Shown: positions 1 to 8,658, counted from the stretch's first letter. The stretch is DNA of 64,000 bases from Streptomyces fildesensis (GCF_016107395.1 NZ_JAAIKO010000006.1:306558-370557); one strand, 5' to 3'. The notes: a model not told the origin generated them from the sequence alone. Numbers and translations: made by a program.

Positions 1-2716
1 GAAGGGTGCCGCCGTCGCTGCCGGTGAGACTGATCGGGATCGAGTAGGCGCCCTCGGTACTTCCCGCGGTCACCTGGAGTTGCTGCTCGGCCGGGGAGTG
101 CGCCGGGACGGTGAGGGTGCCGCTGGAGGTCGCCATCGTGACACCGCTCGGCGGCGTGGCGGTCCACGCGACGGTCACCGGGCTGTCGGAGATGTTGGCC
201 AGGTTCAGCGTCCCGGTCCCGCTCGCGCCCGGTGCCAGGACGAGCCCGGCGCCGGACGGCCCGGTCGCGGCGATGACGTCGCGCTGTCCTGTGCTGTCGG
301 AGGGCGGTGCGTCGGCGGCCGCCGAGCCCCAGGACGTGTTCGGGGTGGCCGCGAGGGTGTAGTCGAGGGTCGCGCCGCCGGACAGCTTGCTGAAGCTGGT
401 CCACGGCTTGTTCCACGCCGCGCCGTTGACCTTCAGCCCCTGTACGTACGGGCTGCCGGTGGCCGCGGCGGGAGCGTTGATCGTCACGGTGCGACCGTTG
501 CCCAGGGTCACCTTCGCGGTCGGGAAGACGGGGCTGCCGAGCACCAGGGTGTCGGTGCCGGGGGTCTCCGGGTACATGCCCAGCTCGGACCAGACGTACC
601 AGGACGACATGGCGCCCAGGTCGTCGTTGCCGAAGGAACCGACGGGGGCGTTGAAGTACAGCTGCTGCTGCACGTCCCGCACCGCCTTCTGCGTCTTCCA
701 GGGCCGGCCCAGGTAGGCGTACTCCCAGGGGATCTCCACACTGGGCTCGTTGCTCAGATCCGCGTGGGTGCTGTCCGGCTCGGTGAGAGCGGACAGCAGG
801 CCGTCCAGATAGCTGCTGTAGGCGGCGGCCCCGCCGCGCGACTGGATGAGCGCCTGGAGGTTGAACGGGACCATCGGGGTGTACTGCGCCGAGGTTCCCT
901 CGACGAACCCGTTGGACGTGCCGGGGGTGAAGCCGGCGGCGAACTCGCCGCTGGCCAGCTTCGCCTGCAGGTAGCCGGTCTGCGGGTTGAAGACGTTCTG
1001 CCAGTCCTGCGCCCGGCCGGCGAAGGTGGAGTAGAGGTCCTTCTTCCCGAGGGACTTGGCGAAGGCGGCGATGGCGTAGTCCGCGCTGTCGTACTCCAAC
1101 TGCGTCGAGACCGGCCCGTAGAAGTTGCAGCAGCCCCATGTGCTGTTGTCGATCGGCAGATAGCCCTTGGCGTCGCGGACGGCCTGGCCCGGACGGTCGC
1201 CGTTGGGGTGCGTGGCCTGCCACGTCATCGCGGTCAGCGCGTCCCCGGTGTCGAAGCCGCGGGCGCCGAACGCGTAGGCGCCGGCGATGATGCCGTCGGC
1301 GGGGTCGCCGACCATCACATAGCTCTCACCGTTGTTCTGCGCCCACTTGGGCAGGATCCCGATCTGGTGGTAGCCGTTGAGCATCGACGTGACCACGTCG
1401 GAGGTCACGGCCGGAGCGACCATCGCCATCAGCTGGGTCTGCGACCGGTAGGTGTCCCAGCCCGAGTAGTTGGCGTACTGGACGTGACCTCTGGCGGTCG
1501 TATGGATCTGCCGGTCCATCCCCATGTACTGCCCGTTGCTGTCCGAGAACACGTTGGGGTGCAGCAGGGAGTGGTAGAGCGCGGTGTAGAACTGGGTCTG
1601 CTGGTCGGTGCTGCCGCCGCCGATCCTGATCCGTCCGAGGGTCTGGTTCCACGCGTTGTGCGTGGCCTGCCGGACCGTGTTGAAGTTCCAGCCGTGGATC
1701 TCACTCGCGACGTTGCCCGCGGCGTTGGCGTCCGAGGTGTACGAGATGCCGACCTTCGCGGTGACGGTCGCGGACTTCGACGTGTCGAATCCGAGATAGA
1801 CGCCGTTGGCGCCGACCACCGGCGGGTTGGAGGGGGCCTTCACCTTCGACGCGCCGGCCCCGCCGTGGGTCGTCGGCCGCTGCTTCGACGGGAGGGTGAA
1901 GTGCGCCCCGGGCGTGGCCGCCCGGGTGGTGGCGGCGGGCAGCTGCTGCTGGGGAGCGCCCAGCTTCAGCGCCTTGGCGTTCGGGTCGACCGTGCTGCCG
2001 ACCCAGGTGCCGCTGCTGCTGAACGGCCGGTCGAAGCTGATCGTGAAATGCAGGGTGTATGTGTTGTTCGCGCCGCAGAAGTGGCCGCTGTCGATCGCGC
2101 CGGTCACTTCATGGTCGTTGACGATCTGCGCCCGGGTGCCGTCGATCTTGGTGGCGCCGCCGCTCAGCTTGAGCAGGAGATGGGCGTCGGAGCCGCTGGG
2201 AAAGGTGAAGCGGCCCATGCCGGCGCGGGCGGTGGCCGTCAGTTCGGTGTTCACGCCGGAGCCGTCGGTGAGTGCGTAGTAGCCGGCCTGCGCGGTCTCC
2301 TTGGCGTGGTCGAAGCCGACCGAGGTCGCGGCCAGGTCGCCGGTCAACGCACCGGTGAACGGAAGAATGGGCAGATCGCCGGCGGCCGGACATCCGGGCC
2401 CGGACAGGTGCGTCAGGCTGTAGCCGGAGATCTTCTTGTCGTTGTACTCATAGCCGCCGCCGTCGGGCCGGTGCGGGGTCGTGTCCGGACTCCACTGGAC
2501 CATCCCGAACGGCGCGTCTGCGCCCGGGAAGGTGTCGACCGCTCCGGAGGTTCCGATGATCGGGTTCACCAGCGAGGCGGGATCGTCGACGAGTCCGGCC
2601 GCGTGCGCCGCCGGGGCGCCGAGCGCCTGAACCGGCAGCGCCACCAGAACGGCCGCGGAGAACGCGGCCACAGCGGTACGGAGGACGGGCGCGCCAGTGC
2701 GCCCATATCGTGTCAT
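1..2716 (-). CDS. Secreted GH92 alpha-mannosidase (C-terminus beyond window)
   Basis: Exo-acting alpha-mannosidase of family GH92, which removes mannose from alpha-mannans and high-mannose glycans outside the cell. Residues 1-40 form a signal peptide (hydrophobic core, AHA cleavage region). The family hallmarks are present: NPIIGTSG near residue 48, WDTYRSQ near 419 and GNDDLGAMSSWYVW near 693. After about residue 800 comes a beta-sandwich resembling the NPCBM-associated (NEW3) domain, and the frame is still open at base 1, so at least 905 residues are visible. ATG at 2716 is preceded by an in-frame GTG at 2719; either could start. It stands alone, with a perfect palindromic operator about 100 bp upstream. 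The family call is sure; linkage specificity is not readable from sequence. Confidence 0.95.
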   Translation of the reverse strand, partial: MTRYGRTGAPVLRTAVAAFSAAVLVALPVQALGAPAAHAAGLVDDPASLVNPIIGTSGAVDTFPGADAPFGMVQWSPDTTPHRPDGGGYEYNDKKISGYSLTHLSGPGCPAAGDLPILPFTGALTGDLAATSVGFDHAKETAQAGYYALTDGSGVNTELTATARAGMGRFTFPSGSDAHLLLKLSGGATKIDGTRAQIVNDHEVTGAIDSGHFCGANNTYTLHFTISFDRPFSSSGTWVGSTVDPNAKALKLGAPQQQLPAATTRAATPGAHFTLPSKQRPTTHGGAGASKVKAPSNPPVVGANGVYLGFDTSKSATVTAKVGISYTSDANAAGNVASEIHGWNFNTVRQATHNAWNQTLGRIRIGGGSTDQQTQFYTALYHSLLHPNVFSDSNGQYMGMDRQIHTTARGHVQYANYSGWDTYRSQTQLMAMVAPAVTSDVVTSMLNGYHQIGILPKWAQNNGESYVMVGDPADGIIAGAYAFGARGFDTGDALTAMTWQATHPNGDRPGQAVRDAKGYLPIDNSTWGCCNFYGPVSTQLEYDSADYAIAAFAKSLGKKDLYSTFAGRAQDWQNVFNPQTGYLQAKLASGEFAAGFTPGTSNGFVEGTSAQYTPMVPFNLQALIQSRGGAAAYSSYLDGLLSALTEPDSTHADLSNEPSVEIPWEYAYLGRPWKTQKAVRDVQQQLYFNAPVGSFGNDDLGAMSSWYVWSELGMYPETPGTDTLVLGSPVFPTAKVTLGNGRTVTINAPAAATGSPYVQGLKVNGAAWNKPWTSFSKLSGGATLDYTLAATPNTSWGSAAADAPPSDSTGQRDVIAATGPSGAGLVLAPGASGTGTLNLANISDSPVTVAWTATPPSGVTMATSSGTLTVPAHSPAEQQLQVTAGSTEGAYSIPISLTGSDGGTL

Positions 2717-2815
2717 CACGTGGCTCCAGGAGACGATTGGGGATCTTCTAGGTGACATACGTGCGCACTTACCGAAGGCAGAGTTGTGAACTGTCCAGAA
2801 CTGTTGGTCCACCGA

Positions 2816-2831
2816 CTGACAACGTTGTCAG
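2816..2831. promoter_or_regulatory. 16-bp perfect palindrome, probable LacI-type operator of the GH92 gene
   Basis: CTGACAACGTTGTCAG is a perfect inverted repeat centred on the CG dinucleotide typical of LacI-family operators. It lies 100 bp upstream of the mannosidase start. Sugar-hydrolase genes of streptomycetes are commonly repressed by local LacI regulators through such sites. No LacI gene for it is in the window, so the regulator is inferred. Confidence 0.6.
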
Positions 2832-3117
2832 ACCGGATCAACAAATAGTGAAGCCGCCCCCTGAGGGAAAGTCAACAAGGCCTGCCACCAACCGAGTCGG
2901 GCCACCGGTGGGTCGCCGATAGGGGGTGCGCGTGCACGCATTCGGTGCAGAACGTACAGAAGCGCGGCAGTCAAGAGGGCATGTCAGGGCGGTGGTTGGC
3001 CGCAACTGTGGGCGCCGGTGCCTGGTATTCGGAGCAATGAAGAGAGCGGCGAATTCAACGCCGCCGGGTAATGCAATCGCCGTTGCACGGGAGTCATTTC
3101 CCCGTTCTGGGGTGCCT
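2832..3117. other. Intergenic, no gene seen
   Basis: With the flanking 2717-2831 stretch this is the upstream region of the mannosidase and the downstream region of the DUF805 gene. Codon-position bias is weak on both strands and there is no convincing ribosome-binding site. Apart from the palindrome at 2816-2831 nothing is recognised. Confidence 0.5.
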
Positions 3118-3513
3118 TTATCGCGCGGGTTCGAACCGTTCGTAGCCCGGCGCCGGGACGGGCTTGGGGGACGGGCCGTAGGCGTTCGTGTAGGGCTTGC
3201 TGTCGCTCACCAGGTAGATGAGCAAGAAGATCCAGCCGACGAGCGGAATGACGCCCGCAAGGAGATACCAGGCCGACCGGTCGGTGTCGTGCAGTCGGCG
3301 CCAGATCACGGAAATGCACGGCAGAAGGGCGGCGATGCCGTACGCCGTGGAGAGGTACGGGCCGGCGCCGAGCGACGACTCGGCGACCTGCAATGCGAAG
3401 CTGATGATCATGGTGACCAGGTAGAACTGCCAGAACTCCTTGCGGCGTGCGCGCCCGCGGAAATTCAGATGGTTCCGGAGTGCTTCCAGGTACCAGTTGA
3501 TGGGGTCCTCCAA
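3118..3513 (-). CDS. DUF805 family membrane protein
   Basis: A 131-residue inner-membrane protein of the DUF805 family, whose role is unknown. The N-terminus has the family pattern NFRGRARRKEFWQFYL (residues 17-32), followed by about four hydrophobic segments and the conserved WRRLHDTDRSAWY loop near residue 71, which always precedes the last helices. The tail is proline-rich and soluble. It is a single gene, convergent with nothing and divergent from the merR-trxA pair. The assignment rests on the whole-length motif pattern and normal length for the family. Confidence 0.85.
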   Translation of the reverse strand: MEDPINWYLEALRNHLNFRGRARRKEFWQFYLVTMIISFALQVAESSLGAGPYLSTAYGIAALLPCISVIWRRLHDTDRSAWYLLAGVIPLVGWIFLLIYLVSDSKPYTNAYGPSPKPVPAPGYERFEPAR

Positions 3514-3675
3514 GGACAGCGATGGAGCCTGTCCGTGCGGGCCAAGCCAAAGAAATCAATTTATGGGGCGGAAGTCCGCAGGTCAAGCAGTTGCCCGCCG
3601 GGCCGGAGAGGTGCGGGGGAGCGCTGTGCCGGGTCCGTTCTGGCCGGCTGAAGTGGTCGTGCCGACGGTCTGGCG

Positions 3676-3701
3676 TTGACGTCAGGGTCAAGGTCTACCG
3701 T
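3676..3701 (+). promoter_or_regulatory. Inverted repeat and promoter-like sequence before merR-trxA
   Basis: TTGAC and GTCAA form an inverted repeat (3676-3680 and 3687-3691) just upstream of TACCGT, seven bases before the ATG at 3708, so the transcript would be almost leaderless. MerR regulators bind dyads inside their own promoters. The element spacing is shorter than the canonical 19 bp, so the exact -35 and -10 boxes are uncertain. Confidence 0.4.
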
Positions 3702-3707
3702 CGGCGT

Positions 3708-4139
3708 ATGCGGATCGGTGAGTTGGCGGAACGGGCGGGTGTGACCACCCGCGCCCTGCGGTATTACGAGTCGCTCGGGCTGCTGCCCGCGCGGCGCGCC
3801 GGGAACGGATACCGGTCCTACGGCGAGGACGATCTGCGCCTTCTGGCGCAGATCCGCACGCTGCAGGATTTCGGCTTCGGGCTGGAAGAGACCCGCCCCT
3901 TCGTCGAATGCCTGCGTGCCGGACATCCGGAGGGGGACTCATGTCCCGCTTCGCTGGACGTCTACCGGCGCAAGCTCGCCGAGCTCGACGACGTCATCGC
4001 GCGGCTGCGCGAGGTGCGCGAGCAGGTCGGGGCGCAATTGGCGCGCGCGGAGGTGGAGGCCACCGCGCAGGCGCCGGAGAGCTCACCGCCGCGGTGCGAA
4101 TGGGCCGGATACCCGGACAACGAGGGGAAGAGGAGCTGA
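3708..4139 (+). CDS. MerR family transcriptional regulator
   Basis: A 143-residue MerR regulator. Residues 1-70 are the winged helix-turn-helix (MRIGELAERAGVTTRALRYYES), followed by a long dimerisation coiled coil around residues 85-120. The effector end is short and has two cysteines (Cys in GDSCPAS near residue 80 and PRCEW near 131), so thiol or metal sensing is possible but not shown. It sits one base before the thioredoxin gene, so the two are co-transcribed, which suggests the regulator answers to redox or electrophile stress. The start at 3708 matches the family N-terminus; longer in-frame starts would add non-homologous sequence. Confidence 0.88.
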   Translation: MRIGELAERAGVTTRALRYYESLGLLPARRAGNGYRSYGEDDLRLLAQIRTLQDFGFGLEETRPFVECLRAGHPEGDSCPASLDVYRRKLAELDDVIARLREVREQVGAQLARAEVEATAQAPESSPPRCEWAGYPDNEGKRS

Positions 4140-4140
4140 G

Positions 4141-4476
4141 ATGGCGCAGGCGACAGGATTGGCCACGGTGACGGATGCGACGTTCGCCGAGGAGGTGCTG
4201 GCGGCCGAGGGACCGGTGCTCGTGGAGTTCACCGCGGACTGGTGCGGACCGTGCCGGATGATCGCCCCGGTGCTGGAGGCGGTGGCCGAGGAGCAGGCGG
4301 GCCGGCTCAAGGTGGTGCTGCTCGACGTGGATACGAATCCGGAGACGCAGGCGGCGTACGGCGTGCTGTCGATGCCGACGCTCATGGTCTTCAACGGCGG
4401 GCAGCCGGTGAAGTCGATGGTCGGAGCCCGCCCGAAGCGGCGGCTCCTCCAGGAGCTCGACGACATCCTCAACTGA
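4141..4476 (+). CDS. trxA: Thioredoxin
   Basis: A 111-residue cytoplasmic thioredoxin with the classical active site WCGPC at residues 34-38, the buried Asp-containing FTADW strand, and the cis-proline motif SMPTLMVF. It reduces disulfides in target proteins with electrons from a thioredoxin reductase. It follows the MerR regulator by one base, so it is probably an inducible thioredoxin controlled by that regulator rather than the housekeeping copy. A strong hairpin lies 35 bp after its stop. The family is certain; the gene symbol is generic because streptomycetes carry several thioredoxins. Confidence 0.93.
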   Translation: MAQATGLATVTDATFAEEVLAAEGPVLVEFTADWCGPCRMIAPVLEAVAEEQAGRLKVVLLDVDTNPETQAAYGVLSMPTLMVFNGGQPVKSMVGARPKRRLLQELDDILN

Positions 4477-4510
4477 CCGTCCCGGCCGCCGGGCGCTCCC
4501 CGCCCGTACG

Positions 4511-4551
4511 CCGGCAGCCCCCGACCGTGCAGCACGGCCGGGGGCTGCCGG
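4511..4551. terminator. Bidirectional terminator hairpin
   Basis: A perfect 13-bp stem (CCGGCAGCCCCCG paired with its complement at 4539-4551) with a 15-base loop lies between the converging thioredoxin gene and the MmpS-like gene, so it can serve both. Confidence 0.75.
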
Positions 4552-4559
4552 TGTGCCGG

Positions 4560-5147
4560 TCATCCGTTGGTGTTCACCCAGCCGTCGCCCCCGAAGTCCT
4601 GGCTGATCTGACACATGGCGATGTTGTAGCTACCCGACGCCTCGGCCTTCGAGATCACCTTGCCGTTGACGAGGATCGAGCACTTCACGTGGCCCCCACC
4701 CTGCAACTGCGCGGTGATCGAGTAGTACATGGGCGTCCCCAGCGGCTTCGTCACCTTCAACGGCACCTTCCCCGAGAAGCTCGACCCGGCCGGTCCGTAG
4801 GTGACCTCGGCCGTGCTGCCCTCCACCAGGTACGTCACGGTCTCCGCGGCGGCCTTCGTCTCGGCAGCCGGAGCTTTCGACGGCGGCTTTGTCGCCTGCC
4901 CGGTCGTCGCGGCCTTCTGCGAACCGGGTGCTGCGGCCGGTGCGGACGCGGTCGGAGTGCCGGCCTTGTCGTTGCTGTCCTTCTTGCCCCCGCCGGCCAC
5001 TGCGGCGATCACGCCGATCACGACGCAGAACGCGGCGACCGCGATGAAGGCGGTCAGGCAGCCGTTCCTCTTGCGCCTGGCCGGTGGTGCCTGCGGCGCC
5101 TGCGGTTGTTGAGGTTGGCCCCAGCCCTGTGGTTGCTGATACGACAC
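4560..5147 (-). CDS. MmpS-like membrane-anchored protein
   Basis: A 195-residue protein with a Gln/Pro-rich cytoplasmic N-terminus (residues 1-25), a single membrane segment after RRKRNG (about residues 28-50), an Ala/Thr/Pro linker to about residue 100, and a C-terminal extracytoplasmic domain with the pattern VTYLVEGS-AEVTYGPAG and CSILVNGKVISKAEASG. This matches the MmpS transport-accessory fold widespread in actinobacteria, where its partner is often an MmpL transporter. No MmpL is nearby. Two cysteines in the domain may form a disulfide. Function in this host is unknown. Confidence 0.75.
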   Translation of the reverse strand: MSYQQPQGWGQPQQPQAPQAPPARRKRNGCLTAFIAVAAFCVVIGVIAAVAGGGKKDSNDKAGTPTASAPAAAPGSQKAATTGQATKPPSKAPAAETKAAAETVTYLVEGSTAEVTYGPAGSSFSGKVPLKVTKPLGTPMYYSITAQLQGGGHVKCSILVNGKVISKAEASGSYNIAMCQISQDFGGDGWVNTNG

Positions 5148-5351
5148 GATGCCCCCAAGGTCTCAAAAAGTTGAGGATTGAAGCATCTCGCCCCACATGT
5201 CACCCAGTACTCATAGTTGCCAGTCCGTGACACAAAAAACCAGGAGAGGTACGGAGAAAGGCGGATATTCGGTCATCAACCGCCTCCTGGAATGTTATTT
5301 CCAGAGTTCGGGTAGCCCGGAAAGCCGGTTCTGCCTGCCCGCCGGCCCCAC

Positions 5352-5963
5352 TCACCCGTCCGTAGCGGTGGGGCGGGCTCGTACGTGCATGCGTTCGCCC
5401 TGTGCTCCGAACAGGCTGAGGAACTCGACCGGGTACGTTCCGGCGTTGGCGAAGCCGTGCGGGGTGCGGGTGTCGAATTCGGCGGCCTCGCCGGCGGTGA
5501 GGACGAGGTCGTGATCGCCCAGGGCGAGTCGCAGCTTGCCGGACAGGACGTAGAGCCATTCGTAGCCCTCGTGCGTCCCCTGCTCGGGGCGGACGTCGGC
5601 ACCGGTCCCCACCGGGAGGATCTGTTTGTAGGCGTGCAGCCCGCCGAGGTGGCGGGTCAGGGGCACGAAGGTCTGGCCGTGCCGGGTGAAGGGGCGGGGG
5701 CGGATGCGGGGGTCGCCGGTGTCCGGCGCGCCGACGAGTTCGTCCAGCGCCACACCGTGGGCCTTGGCCAGCGGCAGCAGGAGCTCCAGGGTCGGCTTGC
5801 GCTTCCCGGACTCCAGGCGCGAGAGGGTGCTGAGCGAGATGCCGGTCATCTCGCTCAGCTGCGCCAGCGTGGTGCCGCGGTCGTGCCGCAGCGCCCGCAG
5901 CCGGGGTCCCACCGCGGTCAGTACACCGGGAATGTCGTCGTCTGCCATATATCCATTTGCCAT
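5352..5963 (-). CDS. XRE-cupin transcriptional regulator
   Basis: About 203 residues when started at ATG 5963 (an alternative ATG lies at 5948). Residues 15-75 form an XRE/Cro helix-turn-helix (LRHDRGTTLAQLSEMTGIS...LSRLESGKRKP), and residues 110-195 a cupin beta-barrel (EGYEWLYVLSGKLRL, then GEAAEFDTRTPHGFANAG). Such regulators sense a small molecule in the cupin pocket. It is divergent from the thioredoxin-reductase-like gene with 67 bp between the starts, so it probably controls that gene and the methyltransferase behind it. A minus-strand TTGACA at 5979-5984 may be its own -35 box. Confidence 0.88.
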   Translation of the reverse strand: MANGYMADDDIPGVLTAVGPRLRALRHDRGTTLAQLSEMTGISLSTLSRLESGKRKPTLELLLPLAKAHGVALDELVGAPDTGDPRIRPRPFTRHGQTFVPLTRHLGGLHAYKQILPVGTGADVRPEQGTHEGYEWLYVLSGKLRLALGDHDLVLTAGEAAEFDTRTPHGFANAGTYPVEFLSLFGAQGERMHVRARPTATDG

Positions 5964-6030
5964 CCCGGCAAGAAACTTTGTCAAGCGGGTGCCGATGGGA
6001 TGACGATCGCGGTGAACGGAGGCGAGCGAC

Positions 6031-7098
6031 ATGACGACACACGCACAGCAGACGACGACCACCGCTGCCCTGGACGAGGAACAGCGCTACGACGTCGTGA
6101 TCATCGGAGGCGGCGCCGCGGGACTGAGCGGAGCACTGACCCTGGCCCGCGCACGGCGGTCGGTCCTGGTGATCGACGCCGGACAGCCCCGGAACGCCCC
6201 GGCGGACGGCGTCCACGGGTATCTGGCGCGCGAGGGCACACCACCCGGGGAACTCCTGGCGGCCGGCCGCCAGGAGGTGATCGGTTACGGCGGCGAGATC
6301 GTGTCGGGCACCGCGGCGACCGCCGAGCGCCGCCCGGGCGGGGACTTCCGCGTCGCCCTCGCCGACGGGACCGCGGTCCTGGCGCAGCGGCTCCTGGTCA
6401 CCACGGGCCTGGTCGACGAGCTGCCCGCGGTCCCCGGTGTGGCCGAACGGTGGGGGCGTGAGGTGCTGCACTGCCCGTACTGCCACGGATGGGAGGTACG
6501 CGACCAGCGGATCGGCATCCTGGGGACCGGTCCCCTCGCCGTCCACCAGGCACTGATGTGGCGGCAGTGGAGCAGCCACGTCACTCTCTTCCTGCACACC
6601 GCGCCGGAACCGGGTGACGAGGAGTACGAGAAGCTCGCCGCCCGCGACATCACGGTCGTCACCGGCGAGGTGTCCGGTCTGATGACGGGCGGCGACGACC
6701 GGCTCTCCGGCGTGCGGATGGCCGACGGCCGGAAGGTCGCGTGCCAGGCGCTCGCGATCACCCCGCGACTCACCGCCCGCTCGGCGATCCTTGCCGGCCT
6801 CGGCCTCGAGATCACCGAGCAGGAGATGGGCGGCCAGGTGCTCGGCAGCTACATCGCCGCCGATCCTCTGGGCGCCACCGCGGTGCCCGGCGTGTGGGTG
6901 GCCGGCAACGTCACCGGCCTGTTCGAGCAGGTCATCGGATCCGCTGCCGCAGGAGTGCGAGCGGGCTCGGCGATCAACGCCGACCTGACGGCCGAGGACA
7001 CCGACCGGGCCGTCGCCGCCCGTCGCGCCCCCTTCTCCCCGCAGGTGGAGCGCGAGGTGTGCGAACGCGTTCTCGGCGACCGCCGGCACGGCTTGTGA
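6031..7098 (+). CDS. Thioredoxin-reductase-like FAD oxidoreductase (dithiol oxidase type?)
   Basis: 355 residues. FAD-binding GGGAAG at 26-31, redox-active CPYCHGWE starting at Cys148, a second Rossmann glycine motif GTGPLA near 165, and the C-terminal FAD motif GVWVAGN near 288. The CxxCHGxE form and the absence of the Arg-Arg NADPH motif after the second Rossmann turn resemble the GliT/HlmI group, which use oxygen to make disulfides, more than classical NADPH-dependent TrxB; this is inference. The start is set by GGAGG at 6018-6022. It forms an operon with the SAM methyltransferase and is divergent from the XRE-cupin regulator. Confidence 0.85.
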   Translation: MTTHAQQTTTTAALDEEQRYDVVIIGGGAAGLSGALTLARARRSVLVIDAGQPRNAPADGVHGYLAREGTPPGELLAAGRQEVIGYGGEIVSGTAATAERRPGGDFRVALADGTAVLAQRLLVTTGLVDELPAVPGVAERWGREVLHCPYCHGWEVRDQRIGILGTGPLAVHQALMWRQWSSHVTLFLHTAPEPGDEEYEKLAARDITVVTGEVSGLMTGGDDRLSGVRMADGRKVACQALAITPRLTARSAILAGLGLEITEQEMGGQVLGSYIAADPLGATAVPGVWVAGNVTGLFEQVIGSAAAGVRAGSAINADLTAEDTDRAVAARRAPFSPQVEREVCERVLGDRRHGL

Positions 7099-7181
7099 TC
7101 CGGCCCCACCGGATCCGAACTCATTCGGCCCAGCTACGCACCATCCCCAACGACACCGCAGATCTGACGAAGGATGCCCCG

Positions 7182-7823
7182 ATGACCGATCACCTCGACC
7201 ACGCCTCCGCCGAAGAGTTCTGGGACGCCCGCTACGGTTCCAGCGACCGGATCTGGAGCGGCAACCCCAATGCCGCCCTGGTCCGCGAAACGGCCGGACT
7301 GACCCCGGGAAGCGCCCTGGACCTCGGATGCGGGGAGGGAGCCGACGCGCTGTGGCTGGCGCAGCAGAACTGGAAGGTCACCGCCGTCGACATCTCCCGG
7401 AAGGCACTGGAGCGAGGGGCCGAGCATGCGGCGGCCGCGGGTGTGGCCGACCGGATCGACTGGCAGCGGTGCGATCTGGCGGTGTCGTTCCCCATCGGCG
7501 CCTTCGACCTGGTCTCCGCCCACTTCCTGCACTCGCCCGTCACGATGCCGAGGGAGCAGATCCTGCGCAGCGCCGCGGCGGCCGTCGCCCCGGGCGGTGT
7601 GCTGCTGGTCGTCGGGCACGCCGGATCCCCTTCCTGGGTGGCCGACAAGGGTCACGCCCCGCACTTCCCCACATCTGAAGAGGTCTTCGCGGACCTCGAT
7701 CTCCCGGCCGGGCAGTGGGAGGTGCTCCTCGCGGACGTCCACGAGAGCGGGATGACCGGTCCCGACGGGCAGCCCGCAACCCGCACGGACAACACCCTGA
7801 AGCTCCGGCGCTTGGCGCAGTGA
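7182..7823 (+). CDS. Class I SAM-dependent methyltransferase
   Basis: 213 residues. SAM-binding motif I LDLGCGEGADALWLA near residue 47, motif II VDISRKAL near 71, post-motif FDLVSAHFLH near 108. The N-terminus (FWDARYGSSDRIWSGNPN) is typical of the TehB/thiopurine-methyltransferase-like group that acts on small molecules, including thiols and chalcogens. The start follows GAAGGA seven bases upstream. Paired with the thiol oxidoreductase in front of it, methylation of a small thiol or electrophile is an attractive but unproven role. A hairpin follows at 7851-7872. Confidence 0.87.
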   Translation: MTDHLDHASAEEFWDARYGSSDRIWSGNPNAALVRETAGLTPGSALDLGCGEGADALWLAQQNWKVTAVDISRKALERGAEHAAAAGVADRIDWQRCDLAVSFPIGAFDLVSAHFLHSPVTMPREQILRSAAAAVAPGGVLLVVGHAGSPSWVADKGHAPHFPTSEEVFADLDLPAGQWEVLLADVHESGMTGPDGQPATRTDNTLKLRRLAQ

Positions 7824-7850
7824 TCCCCTGCCCGTAGGACTCGCCTCGCC

Positions 7851-7872
7851 CCCGTCGGTAGGTGCCGACGGG
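7851..7872 (+). terminator. Terminator hairpin after methyltransferase
   Basis: A perfect 8-bp stem CCCGTCGG/CCGACGGG with a six-base loop sits 27 bp past the methyltransferase stop. There is no clear U-tract, as usual for actinobacteria. The remaining bases to 8087 show no gene. Confidence 0.55.
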
Positions 7873-8087
7873 CCGGGTCACCTGGACAGCGGGAAGCGGC
7901 GGCAGCAGGACGGTCAGCGCGATCAGCACCGCGATGCTCAGGACACCCATCACCCCTGTTCGGTGGTGTTCGTTCGAAAGGCCATGGGTCCATGGAACAG
8001 TCGCAGTCCGCTGCGATCCGGCGGGTTTTCGACCTCACCCTGAGCGTTCGCGAACGAGCCGTCACGTCAGCGATGCCGATGAGCCGT

Positions 8088-8654
8088 TCAGCCGGAGGCT
8101 CCGTCGGCATCGGCGGCCTCGGCGGCGGTACGCTCGGCCCGGCGCGCGACGGCGCGCAGCACCTCGAGCCTGATGAACGCGGCACCGCCCAGCCGGATGA
8201 AGAGCCAGTAGGGGCGGAAGATCCGTCGCGAGCGGGCGTCGGTGGCCCGCACCCTGGTCTCGAAGGAGACGACGGTGGCGTCACCGTCGGGCACCACCCG
8301 CAGACTCATGGCCGCCTTCGCCCACCCCGGCTCCGCGAATCGGGCGAAGGCATCGGCGTCGCCCGGCTCGATCGGTGCGGACGGGGGCCGAAGCCGCCAG
8401 AACTTGGCGACCATGCCCTTGACCAGCTCCGCTCCCTCCACGGTGCTGAGGGTCGGCGTCGGGAACGTGTCGAGAAACGGGCCTTTGAGCCGGTTCCGGC
8501 CGGTCGTCCGCAGCAGCATCAGCCGGCGCGAGACGGGGAGTTCCTCGGCGGTGACGTCGAGCAGGGCCCGCCATACGGTGGCCGGGTCCGCCGCGATGTG
8601 CCGGGTGAAACAGGAGCGGAAGTCGTGGACCGGAAGCAGGCGGTCGAGTTCCAT
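8088..8654 (-). CDS. SRPBCC-fold (polyketide cyclase-like) protein
   Basis: 188 residues. The opening HDFRSCFTRHIAADPATVWRALLDV is the first strand and helix of the START/SRPBCC fold, and the middle (ATVVSFETRVRATDARSRRIFRPYW) has the alternating strands and final helix expected for it. Members bind hydrophobic ligands in a cavity; no substrate can be read here. It follows the TetR regulator by four bases, so the two form an operon under the regulator's autorepressed promoter. Confidence 0.75.
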   Translation of the reverse strand: MELDRLLPVHDFRSCFTRHIAADPATVWRALLDVTAEELPVSRRLMLLRTTGRNRLKGPFLDTFPTPTLSTVEGAELVKGMVAKFWRLRPPSAPIEPGDADAFARFAEPGWAKAAMSLRVVPDGDATVVSFETRVRATDARSRRIFRPYWLFIRLGGAAFIRLEVLRAVARRAERTAAEAADADGASG

Positions 8655-8658
8655 CGGG

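Noticed and set aside
80..2755. An 891-codon open frame on the plus strand
   Set aside because: It is the antisense of the GH92 mannosidase; its composition is Arg/Gly/Val-rich with no domain, whereas the minus strand gives all family motifs.
4242..5174. A 310-codon plus frame across the thioredoxin and MmpS-like genes
   Set aside because: Out-of-frame read-through of trxA and antisense to the MmpS-like gene.
7540..7953. A minus-strand frame beginning with a hydrophobic MGVLSIAVLIALTVLLPPL
   Set aside because: Only the first 20 residues look membrane-like; the remainder runs antisense through the methyltransferase and has no coding bias.
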